From the NCBI GenBank assembly GCA_003486645.1, contig DNGI01000302.1, forward strand, positions 1 to 14,076: a stretch of 14,076 nt of DNA, read 5' to 3'. The DNA is from Cyanobacteria bacterium UBA11370 (GTDB lineage Bacteria; Cyanobacteriota; Cyanobacteriia; Cyanobacteriales; Coleofasciculaceae). Made by a program: the position numbers and the translations under genes. Numbering within the stretch: the stretch's first letter is position 1; every line of letters begins with the position of its first letter. The notes beneath the pieces were generated by a model. The model had not been told where the DNA came from, made no database searches, and worked only from the letters and a program-made list of their open reading frames with translations. Positions 8,030 through 14,076 of the stretch are shown in pieces.

Positions 8030-8632
8030 CTAATTTCTAGCCTGTTGGTGATAGTTGTCGCGGCAAATTCTTAGAATACGTTGGTCATTATTACTGAGTT
8101 GATTAATGGGTTGATATCCTTCCAGCTCAATACTATAAGGGTAAGTTACGGATTGAGAGATATTTTCTAGATCAATCTGACCCCCAGCCGCAGCGATTGG
8201 CTCTGGTTGTTCACGAGCGATAGTATGAGACAAAGCCGTTTGATCGTAGGGATTGACAACGGTTAAATTCATCTGATTAGAGTCAAGCGTACCGTGAAAA
8301 CAGCTAAACTCGGAACTAGGCAAATAGAGCGCACCAATCAGATTACCCTGACTTGCTTCAAATACAATATATTCTTTACCAATTTGTTCGGGTTTTGACG
8401 ACTGACCGTAGAGGTAGATGCCATCAGCAAGGGAAGAAAAATCACGTTTTTGGGCAATCTCAACAACAGTCCTATCAACGGCTTGCTTTTGGTATTGATC
8501 AGGAATCGCTGTCCCCCCTGTTGAAGCGTTGGCTGTCAATCCCACTGTCAGAAGTAATCCTGTGAGTGACCCGTACCAAGGAGTAAATCGTTGACCTTGT
8601 GAAAGAACAAACCCAATTAGTTGGTTAATCAC
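8030..8632 (-). CDS. Exported protein of unknown function
   Basis: A 200-residue protein with an N-terminal hydrophobic segment (about 18-35, YGSLTGLLLTVGLTANA) that looks like a signal peptide, with a possible cleavage after the ANA of TANAS. The mature part is soluble, with no transmembrane segment, two cysteines (C111, C190) and a mix of beta-type stretches (GIYLYGQSS, EYIVFEASQGNLIGALYLPS, MNLTVVNPYD). It resembles conserved cyanobacterial hypotheticals, but I do not recognise a named family. The start is GTG 8632: AAAGGAGGT (about 8646-8638 on this strand) sits 7 nt before it, a near-perfect ribosome binding site that an upstream GTG at 8665 would place inside the gene. A TATTAT -10-like element lies upstream near 8720. 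It is convergent with the plus-strand genes to its left and divergent from the ribosomal operon. Confidence 0.75.
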   Translation of the reverse strand: MINQLIGFVLSQGQRFTPWYGSLTGLLLTVGLTANASTGGTAIPDQYQKQAVDRTVVEIAQKRDFSSLADGIYLYGQSSKPEQIGKEYIVFEASQGNLIGALYLPSSEFSCFHGTLDSNQMNLTVVNPYDQTALSHTIAREQPEPIAAAGGQIDLENISQSVTYPYSIELEGYQPINQLSNNDQRILRICRDNYHQQARN

Positions 8633-8889
8633 TGAGGTTACCTCCTTTAAAAAATGTTGAAACACCCTAACTGAAAAACACGGGAATAGTAATAAAAACT
8701 CTTTATCTAGCCCGATAATATGAAGAATTTACTTGAGCTATAACGAAGTTAAGCTAGTTAGACTCTCTATCTATATATCTAAATCCAAACAATTCTCAGA
8801 TTGGTTCCTCCTCTAGCCGCTTTATTAACCGTCACATCCTCTACTAGCCATGGCATGAATCTTGTGAAATTAGTTATGGTAGTACAATA

Positions 8890-8906
8890 GACTTCTTGCA
8901 GAAGTC
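8890..8906. repeat. 17-bp palindrome, GACTTCT arms
   Basis: GACTTCT, loop TGC, AGAAGTC, followed by GGCAACCGGGAACAG. This combination resembles a dispersed intergenic element of cyanobacteria. Apart from it, 8666-8940 contains nothing I can identify; a 60-codon minus-strand frame there lacks protein-like features. Confidence 0.5.
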
Positions 8907-8945
8907 GGCAACCGGGAACAGAGAAAGGGGAGCAATGGACAAGAA

Positions 8946-8973
8946 TTGACGTAAACCGCATTAGAAAAATACT
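8946..8973 (+). promoter_or_regulatory. Possible promoter of the small RNA candidate
   Basis: TTGACG (8946-8951), 16-bp spacer, AATACT (8968-8973): five of six and four of six matches to the sigma-70 consensus. A start near 8980 would be expected, leading into the structured stretch that ends at 9081. Confidence 0.35.
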
Positions 8974-8979
8974 TTTCCA

Positions 8980-9081
8980 AGAGGTTGAATCTTATGCTCT
9001 GATAAAAAACTAACGCATAATCGCCAAGTAATGCGTCCTTCAAATGGGTGAAAGACTACTCATCCCAATGGATGGTTTTTT
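8980..9081 (+). ncRNA. Candidate structured small RNA
   Basis: About 100 nt without an ORF, preceded by a promoter-like pair and ending in a terminator-like hairpin. Two foldings are possible: a three-way junction with closing stem 9004-9012/9073-9081, hairpin ACGCAT/ATGCGT (9013-9018/9031-9036) and hairpin TGGGTG/CATCCCA (9045-9050/9061-9067); or the terminator hairpin at 9061-9081, which competes with it. It does not match the motifs of 6S RNA, tmRNA, RNase P RNA, SRP RNA or Yfr1 that I can recall. The boundaries are inferred. Confidence 0.3.
9061..9081 (+). terminator. Intrinsic terminator-like hairpin
   Basis: CATCC (9061-9065), loop CAAT, GGATG (9070-9074), G, then six T (9076-9081). 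The stem is short, so its efficiency is uncertain. On the opposite strand ACGCAT/ATGCGT (9013-9036) followed by TAG and six T gives a second terminator-like signal, so the block may isolate the ribosomal operon from both sides. Confidence 0.4.
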
Positions 9082-9108
9082 GATAAAGGTTTGTATTGGA
9101 CATATAAA
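9080..9108 (+). promoter_or_regulatory. Promoter P1 of the ribosomal protein operon
   Basis: TTGATA (9080-9085), 17-bp spacer, TATAAA (9103-9108): five of six matches in each hexamer with ideal spacing, the best sigma-70-type promoter in the window. Its transcript would start near 9115 and have a leader of about 500 nt before rplC. The -35 overlaps the T-run of the terminator-like hairpin. Confidence 0.5.
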
Positions 9109-9203
9109 ATCGAAATGCTCTACGTAAGTTTTGTTTGAATAGCTGCAATTTCAATCCCTACCTCCAACATATGAAGTTCAACCTGTTAAGTTAGGAAACA
9201 AAC

Positions 9204-9265
9204 TTTCCCCTCATCTCCCCATCTCCCCATCCCCCACTCTCCCCCACTCTCCCCCACTCCCGCTC
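9204..9265. repeat. C-rich tandem tract upstream of rplC
   Basis: CATCTCCC-like and ACTCTCCCCC-like units (the latter a 10-bp repeat) fill 60 bp between the two promoter candidates. It is the same type of tract as at 1-26, 1490-1530 and 3074-3109. The flanking 9109-9203 shows nothing recognisable. Confidence 0.6.
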
Positions 9266-9277
9266 AAATAAACAAAA

Positions 9278-9309
9278 TTGCCTGAAATTTGCTAGACAAA
9301 TACAGGCAA
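9278..9309. promoter_or_regulatory. 32-bp dyad over promoter P2 (operator candidate)
   Basis: TTGCCTG (9278-9284) faces CAGGCAA (9303-9309) and, inside, ATTTG (9287-9291) faces CAAAT (9297-9301) around CTAGA: 12 matched positions. It is centred on the -35 of P2, where a dimeric repressor would block RNA polymerase. If read from P1 it would be a hairpin in the mRNA instead. Confidence 0.45.
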
Positions 9310-9321
9310 ATCATCTATACT
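9293..9321 (+). promoter_or_regulatory. Promoter P2 of the ribosomal protein operon
   Basis: TAGACA (9293-9298), 17-bp spacer, TATACT (9316-9321), each five of six to consensus. Transcription would start near 9328 and give a leader of about 287 nt before rplC. Confidence 0.55.
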
Positions 9322-9327
9322 GAACAA

Positions 9328-9614
9328 TTGTGACCAAATTACGGTCGCCCAATTTCGCCTCGTAGGGATACTGAGGAGATTGCAACTTAAGTCCCGACGA
9401 TATAAGGCGACGCGGTTAGCCAGTCCTAACCCCTAAGAACGGTTCATACAATCTGGCAATTCAAGTCTGATAAGACTACCCAAAGGCAAACTTTCCTGCT
9501 TTGAGGAAGCATTGCCTTGCAGTCAGGATGAAAAAGTTTGTGGGGTAAAAGCGGATTCACAGTTGAATCACCGCTAATCCTGGCTCACTGTAATGTCTAG
9601 ATAAGGAGAAACCC
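9328..9614 (+). promoter_or_regulatory. Structured 5' leader of the rplC operon
   Basis: Five hairpins can be drawn: GACC/GGTC (9332-9346); GGTTAG/CTAACC with a 6-nt loop (9414-9431); AGTCT/AGACT (9464-9477); AGGCAA-TTTCCT against AGGAAG-TTGCCT, 12 pairs with a 2x2 internal loop (9484-9517); and GCG-GATTCA against TGAATC-CGC with a small bulge (9551-9574). A six-codon ORF, MKKFVG, lies at 9528-9548. In E. coli the S10 leader is bound by L4 for feedback control; whether this leader does the same is inference, as no sequence likeness was recognised. A clear AAGGAG ribosome binding site closes the leader. Confidence 0.45.
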
Positions 9615-10250
9615 GTGTCTGTCGGTATCCTCGGAACTAAACTCGGCATGACCCAAGTGTTCGACGAAGAAGGAAGAGCTATTCCTGTCACCGTTGTTCA
9701 AGCCGGACCATGCACCGTAACCCAAATTAAAACCAAGCAAACGGACGGCTATACTGCTGTTCAACTGGGCTATAAAGAAGTCAAACCCAAGGCAATTAAC
9801 AAGCCAGAAATGGGACACTTAACTAAGTCCAGCGCTCCTCCATTGCGTCATCTGCGTGAATATCGTTTAGATAAGACCGATGAATTTGAATTAGGCGGGC
9901 AAGTCAAAGTCGATATTTTCAGTGCCGATCAAATTGTTGATGTAACTGGAACCAGTATCGGTCGTGGCTTTGCTGGTTATCAAAAACGTCATAACTTTAA
10001 ACGTGGTCCCATGGCTCACGGCTCTAAAAACCACCGCTTACCCGGTTCTACTGGCGCAGGTACAACCCCCGGTCGGACGTTTCCTGGTAAAAGAATGGCG
10101 GGTCGTTATGGCGGAACACAGACTACAATTCGCAAACTTCAAGTAGTACGAGTAGACTCAGAGCGGAACTTACTACTGATTAAAGGAGCCGTTCCCGGAA
10201 AGCCAGGGGCACTTTTAAGTATTGCACCAACGAATAAAGTTGGTCGATAG
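9615..10250 (+). CDS. rplC: Large subunit ribosomal protein L3
   Basis: Early assembly protein of the 50S subunit that reaches the peptidyl-transferase centre with a long loop. 211 residues, usual for bacteria. The N-terminus [16 protein letters not shown] is the family hallmark; the core loop [26 protein letters not shown] (116-141) and [18 protein letters not shown] (149-166) are clear. At the position of E. coli Gln150, which is methylated by PrmB, this protein has Thr (GAGTTPG in place of GQNQTPG). Start GTG is supported by AAGGAG 9 nt before it. It is the first gene of the operon; the E. coli head gene rpsJ is absent, as is normal in cyanobacteria, where rpsJ sits with tuf. Confidence 0.98.
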   Translation: MSVGILGTKLGMTQVFDEEGRAIPVTVVQAGPCTVTQIKTKQTDGYTAVQLGYKEVKPKAINKPEMGHLTKSSAPPLRHLREYRLDKTDEFELGGQVKVDIFSADQIVDVTGTSIGRGFAGYQKRHNFKRGPMAHGSKNHRLPGSTGAGTTPGRTFPGKRMAGRYGGTQTTIRKLQVVRVDSERNLLLIKGAVPGKPGALLSIAPTNKVGR

Positions 10251-10270
10251 GTATTGGTTATGCGTTATTA

Positions 10271-10349
10271 GGTGTTGGTTGTAAGTTGTAGGTTGTTCGT
10301 GATTAAGAGACAAACAACAAACAACAAGCAACAAACAACAAACAACAAA
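10271..10349. repeat. Paired heptamer arrays in the rplC-rplD spacer
   Basis: Left array GGTGTTG, GTTGTAA, GTTGTAG, GTTGTTC (10271-10298); right array CAACAAA, CAACAAG, then three CAACAAA (10315-10349), all in a period of seven. The two are complementary with a loop of only about 16 nt. The right array runs into AAAGGA, which is the likely rplD ribosome binding site. Confidence 0.85.
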
Positions 10350-10360
10350 GGACAAAAATT

Positions 10361-10993
10361 ATGGTCGATTGTGTGGTGCGAAACTGGCAAGGAGAAGAAG
10401 TCGGAGAAGCGACAATAAACTTGCGAGTTGCTAAAAAAGAAAGTGCGGCTCATATTGTTCACCGAGCCTTGGTCAAACAAACAACAAATGCTCGTCAAGG
10501 TACAGCCTCAAGTAAAACCCGCGCTGAAGTCAGTGGTGGTGGACGCAAACCTTGGCGGCAAAAAGGAACAGGTCGCGCTCGTGCTGGCTCAAACCGTTCA
10601 CCGCTTTGGCGTGGTGGTGGTGTGATCTTTGGTCCCAAACCCAGAGATTTTAACATCAAAATGAACCGTAAGGAGCGTAGATTAGCCTTACGAACAGCAT
10701 TTTTGAGTCGTGCGGAAGATTTAATTGTGGTCGAAGAATTTGCTGAACAACTCCCACGACCGAAAACAAAAGACTTGATGGAAGCGATCGCGCGATGGGG
10801 AATTGCACCAGAATCAAAAGTTCTGCTCATTCTACCTGAACTATCAGAAATGGTATATTTATCAGCCCGTAATGTACCGACCCTCAAGTTAATTTGTGCC
10901 AATAACTTGAATATCTACGATATCCTAGTGGCTGACAAAATTGTCACCACCAATACCGCCCTCGCCAAAATTCAGGAGGTTTACAATGACTGA
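10361..10993 (+). CDS. rplD: Large subunit ribosomal protein L4
   Basis: 50S protein whose extended loop lines the nascent-peptide exit tunnel; in E. coli it also represses its own operon. 210 residues. The tunnel loop is clear at about 60-86 ([27 protein letters not shown]), followed by FGPKPRDF (90-97) and [15 protein letters not shown] (100-114). The C-terminal globular part is ordinary. The N-terminus [15 protein letters not shown] fits the family. AAAGGA 9 nt before the ATG is a usable ribosome binding site. Its last codons overlap the start of rplW by 8 nt, so L4 and L23 are probably translationally coupled. One HIP1 site falls at codons for EAIAR. Confidence 0.98.
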   Translation: MVDCVVRNWQGEEVGEATINLRVAKKESAAHIVHRALVKQTTNARQGTASSKTRAEVSGGGRKPWRQKGTGRARAGSNRSPLWRGGGVIFGPKPRDFNIKMNRKERRLALRTAFLSRAEDLIVVEEFAEQLPRPKTKDLMEAIARWGIAPESKVLLILPELSEMVYLSARNVPTLKLICANNLNIYDILVADKIVTTNTALAKIQEVYND

Positions 10994-11288
10994 GTATAAC
11001 CCCGGCAAGTTGGCAGATTTGGTACTGCGTCCCATCGTCACTGAAAAAGCCACCCTGTTATTAGAGCAGAACAAATACGTCTTTGAAGTGATCCTCAAAG
11101 CCACCAAACCCCAAATTAAAGCAGCAATAGAAAGCCTTTTTGATGTCAAAGTAGTTGCGGTTAACACCCTGCGTCCGCCCCGTAAAAAGCGTCGAGTTGG
11201 CAAATTTATCGGTTACAAACCCCAGTACAAACGAGCGATTGTAACCCTAGCAGCCGAAGACTCAATTACCCTGTTTCCAGAAGTGTGA
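10986..11288 (+). CDS. rplW: Large subunit ribosomal protein L23
   Basis: 50S protein at the exit of the peptide tunnel, the docking site for trigger factor and SRP. 100 residues with [24 protein letters not shown] (12-35) and the family signature [17 protein letters not shown] (55-71). ATG 10986 is chosen because a strong AGGAGG lies 6 nt before it and the family N-terminus fits; an ATG 45 nt upstream in the same frame would sit inside rplD and add an unrelated proline-rich extension. It overlaps rplD by 8 nt in another frame. Confidence 0.97.
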   Translation: MTEYNPGKLADLVLRPIVTEKATLLLEQNKYVFEVILKATKPQIKAAIESLFDVKVVAVNTLRPPRKKRRVGKFIGYKPQYKRAIVTLAAEDSITLFPEV

Positions 11289-11370
11289 AGTATCAATCAT
11301 GAATTGTGAAACTATTTAGGATTCATACTTCATAACTCATACTTCATAATTCATACTGCATAATTCATAA
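11289..11370. repeat. Heptamer array, TTCATAA type, with left arm (rplW-rplB spacer)
   Basis: Right array of seven units (TTCATAC, TTCATAA, CTCATAC, TTCATAA, TTCATAC, TGCATAA, TTCATAA) at 11322-11370, ten bases before rplB. Left of it, ATGAATTGTGA (11299-11309) can pair with TCATAATTCAT over 11 positions with one G-U. It has the same period and position as the CAACAAA arrays but a different word. Confidence 0.8.
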
Positions 11371-11380
11371 CTTCAGTCTT

Positions 11381-12244
11381 ATGGGCATCCGTTCTTATCG
11401 ACCATACACTCCTGGTACTCGTCAGGCAAGTATCTCAGATTTTGCCGAAATTACCCGCAGTGAACCCGAAAAATCCCTAACCCTCTCAAAGCATCGTGCG
11501 AAGGGTCGTAACAATCGCGGTATCATTACCAGTCGTCGTCGAGGTGGCGGACACAAGCGCCTGTATCGGATTGTTGACTTTCGCCGCGACAAGCGCAATA
11601 TTCCTGCCAAAGTTGCGGCGATTGAGTACGATCCCAACCGGAATGCTCGGATTGCCCTGCTTTACTACCAAGACGGGGAAAAGCGATATATTCTTCATCC
11701 GGCGGGATTGCAGGTAGGAGCCTCCATTATTGCAGGACCCGATGCTCCCATTGAAATCGGTAACGCCTTACCTCTGAGCAATATTCCATTAGGAACGAAC
11801 GTTCATAACGTGGAACTAGTACCTGGACGGGGTGGGCAAATTGTCCGTGCCGCTGGTGCAACAGCTCAAGTTGTTGCTAAAGAAGGCAACTACGTCACCC
11901 TTAAGCTGCCGTCAACGGAAGTCCGAATGGTGCGCCGAGATTGCTACGCGACAATTGGGCAAGTCGGGAATATTGATCACAGAAACCAGAGTTTGGGCAA
12001 AGCGGGTCGTAACCGCCACAGAGGTCGTCGTCCCAGTGTTAGAGGTAGCGTGATGAACCCTGTAGATCACCCCCACGGCGGTGGTGAAGGAAGAGCGCCG
12101 ATTGGGAGATCCGGACCTGTAACCCCTTGGGGTAAACCAGCTTTGGGTGCTAAAACTCGCAAACCCAAGAAACAAAGTAGCTCTTTAATTGTTCGCCGTC
12201 GGCGGAAAACCTCGAAACGAGGACGCGGCGGTCGCCAGTCATAA
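11381..12244 (+). CDS. rplB: Large subunit ribosomal protein L2
   Basis: Primary 23S rRNA-binding protein needed for subunit association and peptidyl-transferase activity. 287 residues, the cyanobacterial length. Family landmarks: [14 protein letters not shown] at the N-terminus, [20 protein letters not shown] (44-63), and the C-terminal [21 protein letters not shown] (223-243), where His230 corresponds to the histidine of E. coli L2 (H229) near the catalytic centre. The strongly basic tail ([17 protein letters not shown]) is normal. No Shine-Dalgarno sequence is seen; the ten bases before the ATG follow the heptamer array directly. Confidence 0.98.
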   Translation: MGIRSYRPYTPGTRQASISDFAEITRSEPEKSLTLSKHRAKGRNNRGIITSRRRGGGHKRLYRIVDFRRDKRNIPAKVAAIEYDPNRNARIALLYYQDGEKRYILHPAGLQVGASIIAGPDAPIEIGNALPLSNIPLGTNVHNVELVPGRGGQIVRAAGATAQVVAKEGNYVTLKLPSTEVRMVRRDCYATIGQVGNIDHRNQSLGKAGRNRHRGRRPSVRGSVMNPVDHPHGGGEGRAPIGRSGPVTPWGKPALGAKTRKPKKQSSSLIVRRRRKTSKRGRGGRQS

Positions 12245-12250
12245 ATTCAG

Positions 12251-12339
12251 TTGTTGCTTGTTAGTCGTTAGTTAGGGTTTACGAAATACCAAACAAACAA
12301 CAACCAACAAACAACAAACAACCACCAACAAACAACATC
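12251..12339. repeat. Paired heptamer arrays in the rplB-rpsS spacer
   Basis: Left array TTGTTGC, TTGTTAG, TCGTTAG (12251-12271), seven bases after the rplB stop; right array CAACAAC, CAACAAA, CAACAAA, CAACCAC, CAACAAA, CAACATC (12298-12339), five bases before rpsS. They are complementary, with a loop of about 26 nt. The array fills the ribosome binding site position and no AGGA is present. Confidence 0.85.
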
Positions 12340-12344
12340 AAATT

Positions 12345-12623
12345 ATGGGTCGTTCTCTCAAAAAAGGTCCGTTTATTGCAGATAGCTTGCTCACTAAGAT
12401 TGAAACCCTAAATGCTAGGGGTGAAAAACAGGTGATTAAAACCTGGTCGAGAGCTTCGACAATTCTGCCTCAGATGGTGGGTCACACGATCGCAGTACAT
12501 AATGGTCGCACTCACGTCCCCATCTTTATCAACGAACAAATGGTTGGACATAAGCTGGGTGAATTTGCCCCAACTCGTACATTTCGAGGTCATTCTAAGA
12601 GCGATCGCAAGGGCGGTCGTTAG
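12345..12623 (+). CDS. rpsS: Small subunit ribosomal protein S19
   Basis: 30S head protein, in complex with S13, near the A-site tRNA and the bridge to the large subunit. 92 residues, as in cyanobacteria and plastids. [16 protein letters not shown] at the N-terminus and [16 protein letters not shown] (68-83) are diagnostic. A HIP1 site lies in the last codons. The start directly follows a heptamer array, with no visible Shine-Dalgarno sequence. The 106-bp spacer to rplV is the only long spacer of the operon without heptamers; it holds just a weak AGGGTT/AACCTACCCT dyad near 12690-12710. Confidence 0.97.
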   Translation: MGRSLKKGPFIADSLLTKIETLNARGEKQVIKTWSRASTILPQMVGHTIAVHNGRTHVPIFINEQMVGHKLGEFAPTRTFRGHSKSDRKGGR

Positions 12624-12729
12624 TAAATGAGAAGGGTTGATGACCTAGGGCAGGTTGAGACTCCCTGAGCAATAAAACCGCACCGATTTAGGGTTAAAAC
12701 CTACCCTTACCGATTAGAAAAAGAAAGCT

Positions 12730-13089
12730 ATGGCAATAGATACTACAGCAGAAACCAAAGCGATCGCACGTTACATTCGGATGTCTCCCTTTAAAGTGAG
12801 GCGCGTTCTCGATCAAATTCGCGGTCGCTCCTATCGGGAAGCCCTAATTATTCTCGAATTTATGCCATATCGAGCCTGTGACCCCGTATTAAAAGTCCTG
12901 CGTTCTGCTGTGGCAAATGCAGAGCATAATATCGGTCTTGACCCAGCCAGCTTGGTGATCACTCAAGCTTATGCCGATATGGGACCAAGCTTGAAACGCT
13001 TTAGACCAAGGGCACAAGGTCGCGCGTATCAGATTCGGAAACCCACCTGCCATATCACAGTAGCTGTTTCTCCGGACGTTGATGAATAG
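12730..13089 (+). CDS. rplV: Large subunit ribosomal protein L22
   Basis: 50S protein that binds 23S rRNA and extends a beta-hairpin along the exit tunnel opposite L4; known for macrolide-resistance changes. 119 residues. Landmarks are [23 protein letters not shown] (13-35), the helix [15 protein letters not shown] (53-67) and the hairpin [28 protein letters not shown] (84-111), all intact. GAAAG before the ATG is a weak ribosome binding site. A HIP1 site occurs in codons for KAIAR. Confidence 0.97.
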   Translation: MAIDTTAETKAIARYIRMSPFKVRRVLDQIRGRSYREALIILEFMPYRACDPVLKVLRSAVANAEHNIGLDPASLVITQAYADMGPSLKRFRPRAQGRAYQIRKPTCHITVAVSPDVDE

Positions 13090-13103
13090 TTATGGGTCAT
13101 GAG

Positions 13104-13215
13104 TTGTTAGTTGTTGGTTAATTGTTCATGGCTAAGATATTGATCAACAACCACAATTAAAAATTAACACTCTTCAAATGAACAAACAACAAACAACCAA
13201 AAACAAACAACAAAA
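13104..13215. repeat. Paired heptamer arrays in the rplV-rpsC spacer
   Basis: Left array TTGTTAG, TTGTTGG, TTAATTG (13104-13124); right array AACAAAC, AACAAAC, AACCAAA, AACAAAC, AACAAAA (13181-13215), again in a period of seven and complementary. The next unit, AGGAAAG, contains the ribosome binding site of rpsC. The interior loop is about 56 nt and holds an extra CAACAACC copy near 13145. Confidence 0.8.
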
Positions 13216-13226
13216 AGGAAAGATTC

Positions 13227-13952
13227 GTGGGACAAAAAATTAATCCGATTGGTTTTAGACTCGGTATCACTCAAGAACATCGTTCACGTTGGTATGCTGA
13301 TGAAAAACGGTATCCAGAAGTCCTCCAAGAAGACCATCAAATCCGCCAATACGTGAATAAAAACCTCAATAATGCAGGTATTTCGGCAATCCGCATTGAA
13401 CGCAAAGCTGACCAAATTGATTTAGAAGTTCACACCGCTCGGCCTGGGGTTGTCGTAGGTCGTGGGGGAAGTGGAATTGAGTCTTTACGGACGGGTCTGC
13501 AAGACGCTTTAGGAAGTAATCGTCAAATTCGCATCAATGTCATTGAAGTTCAACGGGTTGATGCCGATGCCGAACTTATTGCCGAGTACATTGCCCAACA
13601 ACTAGAACGCCGAGTTTCATTCCGCCGGGTCGTGCGCCAGGCAATTCAACGAGCGCAACGTGCTGATGTCCAAGGTATTAAAGTACAAGTCAGTGGTCGG
13701 TTAAATGGGGCAGAAATTGCCCGAACTGAATGGACTCGTGAAGGACGAGTACCTCTGCATACGCTGCGGGCAAATATTGACTATTCTTACCGCACTGCCA
13801 AAACCATATACGGCATTCTGGGTGTAAAGGTCTGGCTCTTCAAAGGAGAAGTTATCCCGGGTCAAGAGGAACCTCAAACTCCCGTCGCCGCTCAACCTCG
13901 TCGCCGTCAACAAAAACGACGACAGCAATTTGAAGACCGTTCAAATGAATAG
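13227..13952 (+). CDS. rpsC: Small subunit ribosomal protein S3
   Basis: 30S head protein at the mRNA entry channel, with helicase and fidelity roles. 241 residues. N-terminal [24 protein letters not shown], a type II KH domain (about 39-110) with the GRGG loop at 78-81, and the C-terminal signature [31 protein letters not shown] (156-186). The last 30 residues are an Arg/Gln-rich tail ([12 protein letters not shown]). GTG is taken as the start: AAGGA lies 8 nt before it and the N-terminus is exact for the family. It is expected to be followed by rplP beyond the window. Confidence 0.97.
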   Translation: MGQKINPIGFRLGITQEHRSRWYADEKRYPEVLQEDHQIRQYVNKNLNNAGISAIRIERKADQIDLEVHTARPGVVVGRGGSGIESLRTGLQDALGSNRQIRINVIEVQRVDADAELIAEYIAQQLERRVSFRRVVRQAIQRAQRADVQGIKVQVSGRLNGAEIARTEWTREGRVPLHTLRANIDYSYRTAKTIYGILGVKVWLFKGEVIPGQEEPQTPVAAQPRRRQQKRRQQFEDRSNE

Positions 13953-14076
13953 TTATTAGTTGTTGGTTATTGGTTGTTGGTTGTTAGGTCTTAGTTGTTG
14001 GTTATTAAGGATTTGTTCTTCCCTTTCCAACAAGCAACAAGCAACAAGCAACAAGCAACAAACAACAAACAACAAA
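13953..14076. repeat. Paired heptamer arrays after rpsC, reaching the window end
   Basis: Left array of eight consecutive units, starting right after the rpsC stop: TTATTAG, TTGTTGG, TTATTGG, TTGTTGG, TTGTTAG, GTCTTAG, TTGTTGG, TTATTAA (13953-14008). Right array of seven: four CAACAAG then three CAACAAA (14028-14076), cut by the window edge. A loop of about 19 nt separates them. It is the longest and cleanest pair in the window. Confidence 0.9.

Noticed and set aside
8779..8961. 60-codon minus-strand reading frame
   Set aside because: Cysteine-rich random-like composition, no ribosome binding site, and it overlaps a dispersed palindrome.
8990..9090. Hammerhead ribozyme or purine riboswitch
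   Set aside because: The three-way shape is similar, but the CUGAUGA/GAA core and the conserved purine-switch junction bases are missing on both strands.
10941..10985. Upstream start of rplW giving MSPPIPPSP
   Set aside because: It lies within rplD, whereas a strong AGGAGG precedes ATG 10986 and the family N-terminus begins there.

Overview
This window looks like a chromosomal piece of a cyanobacterium, probably filamentous. The reasons are eleven copies of the HIP1 palindrome GCGATCGC in 14 kb, a plastid/cyanobacterial-type PdhB, a SecD/SecF pair of cyanobacterial form, a ribosomal S10-type operon that starts at rplC rather than rpsJ, and spacers filled with short 7-nt tandem repeats of the kind known from filamentous cyanobacteria (STRR-type). 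No transposase, phage gene, CRISPR array, rRNA or tRNA was found. The gene content is essentially housekeeping; the unusual material is between the genes.

Layout. (1) 1-3000: a small TPR protein on the minus strand, divergent from birA (biotin-protein ligase), followed by a secreted or anchored M23 peptidase. (2) 3200-7461: pdhB, secD, secF and a small two-helix membrane protein, all on the plus strand. (3) 7462-9614: a gene-poor stretch with a small inverted-repeat element, a 59-codon ORF, a minus-strand exported protein, a possible small RNA with its own promoter and terminator, two good sigma-70-type promoters, a 12-bp-stem dyad over the second promoter and a leader of about 290 nt with five hairpins. 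(4) 9615-14076: rplC-rplD-rplW-rplB-rpsS-rplV-rpsC, with the next gene of the operon (normally rplP) expected just beyond the right edge.

The most notable pattern is in the spacers. Pdh-sec and sec-sec junctions and most ribosomal-protein junctions hold two arrays of 7-nt units: a TTGTTGG-like array after the stop codon and a complementary CAACAAA-like array before the next start. Each spacer can therefore fold in the mRNA into a long hairpin ending close to the next start codon, often where no Shine-Dalgarno sequence is visible. In two other spacers the 7-nt word is different (TTCATAA; TTAGCAA), yet the period of seven and the complementarity of the two arrays are kept. This suggests that pairing and period, not the word itself, are what is maintained. 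It is the best candidate here for something not properly described.

Functionally, PdhB makes acetyl-CoA, BirA biotinylates acetyl-CoA carboxylase, which uses that acetyl-CoA, SecDF drives protein export, and the ribosomal cluster supplies seven subunit proteins, including L23 and L4 at the exit tunnel.
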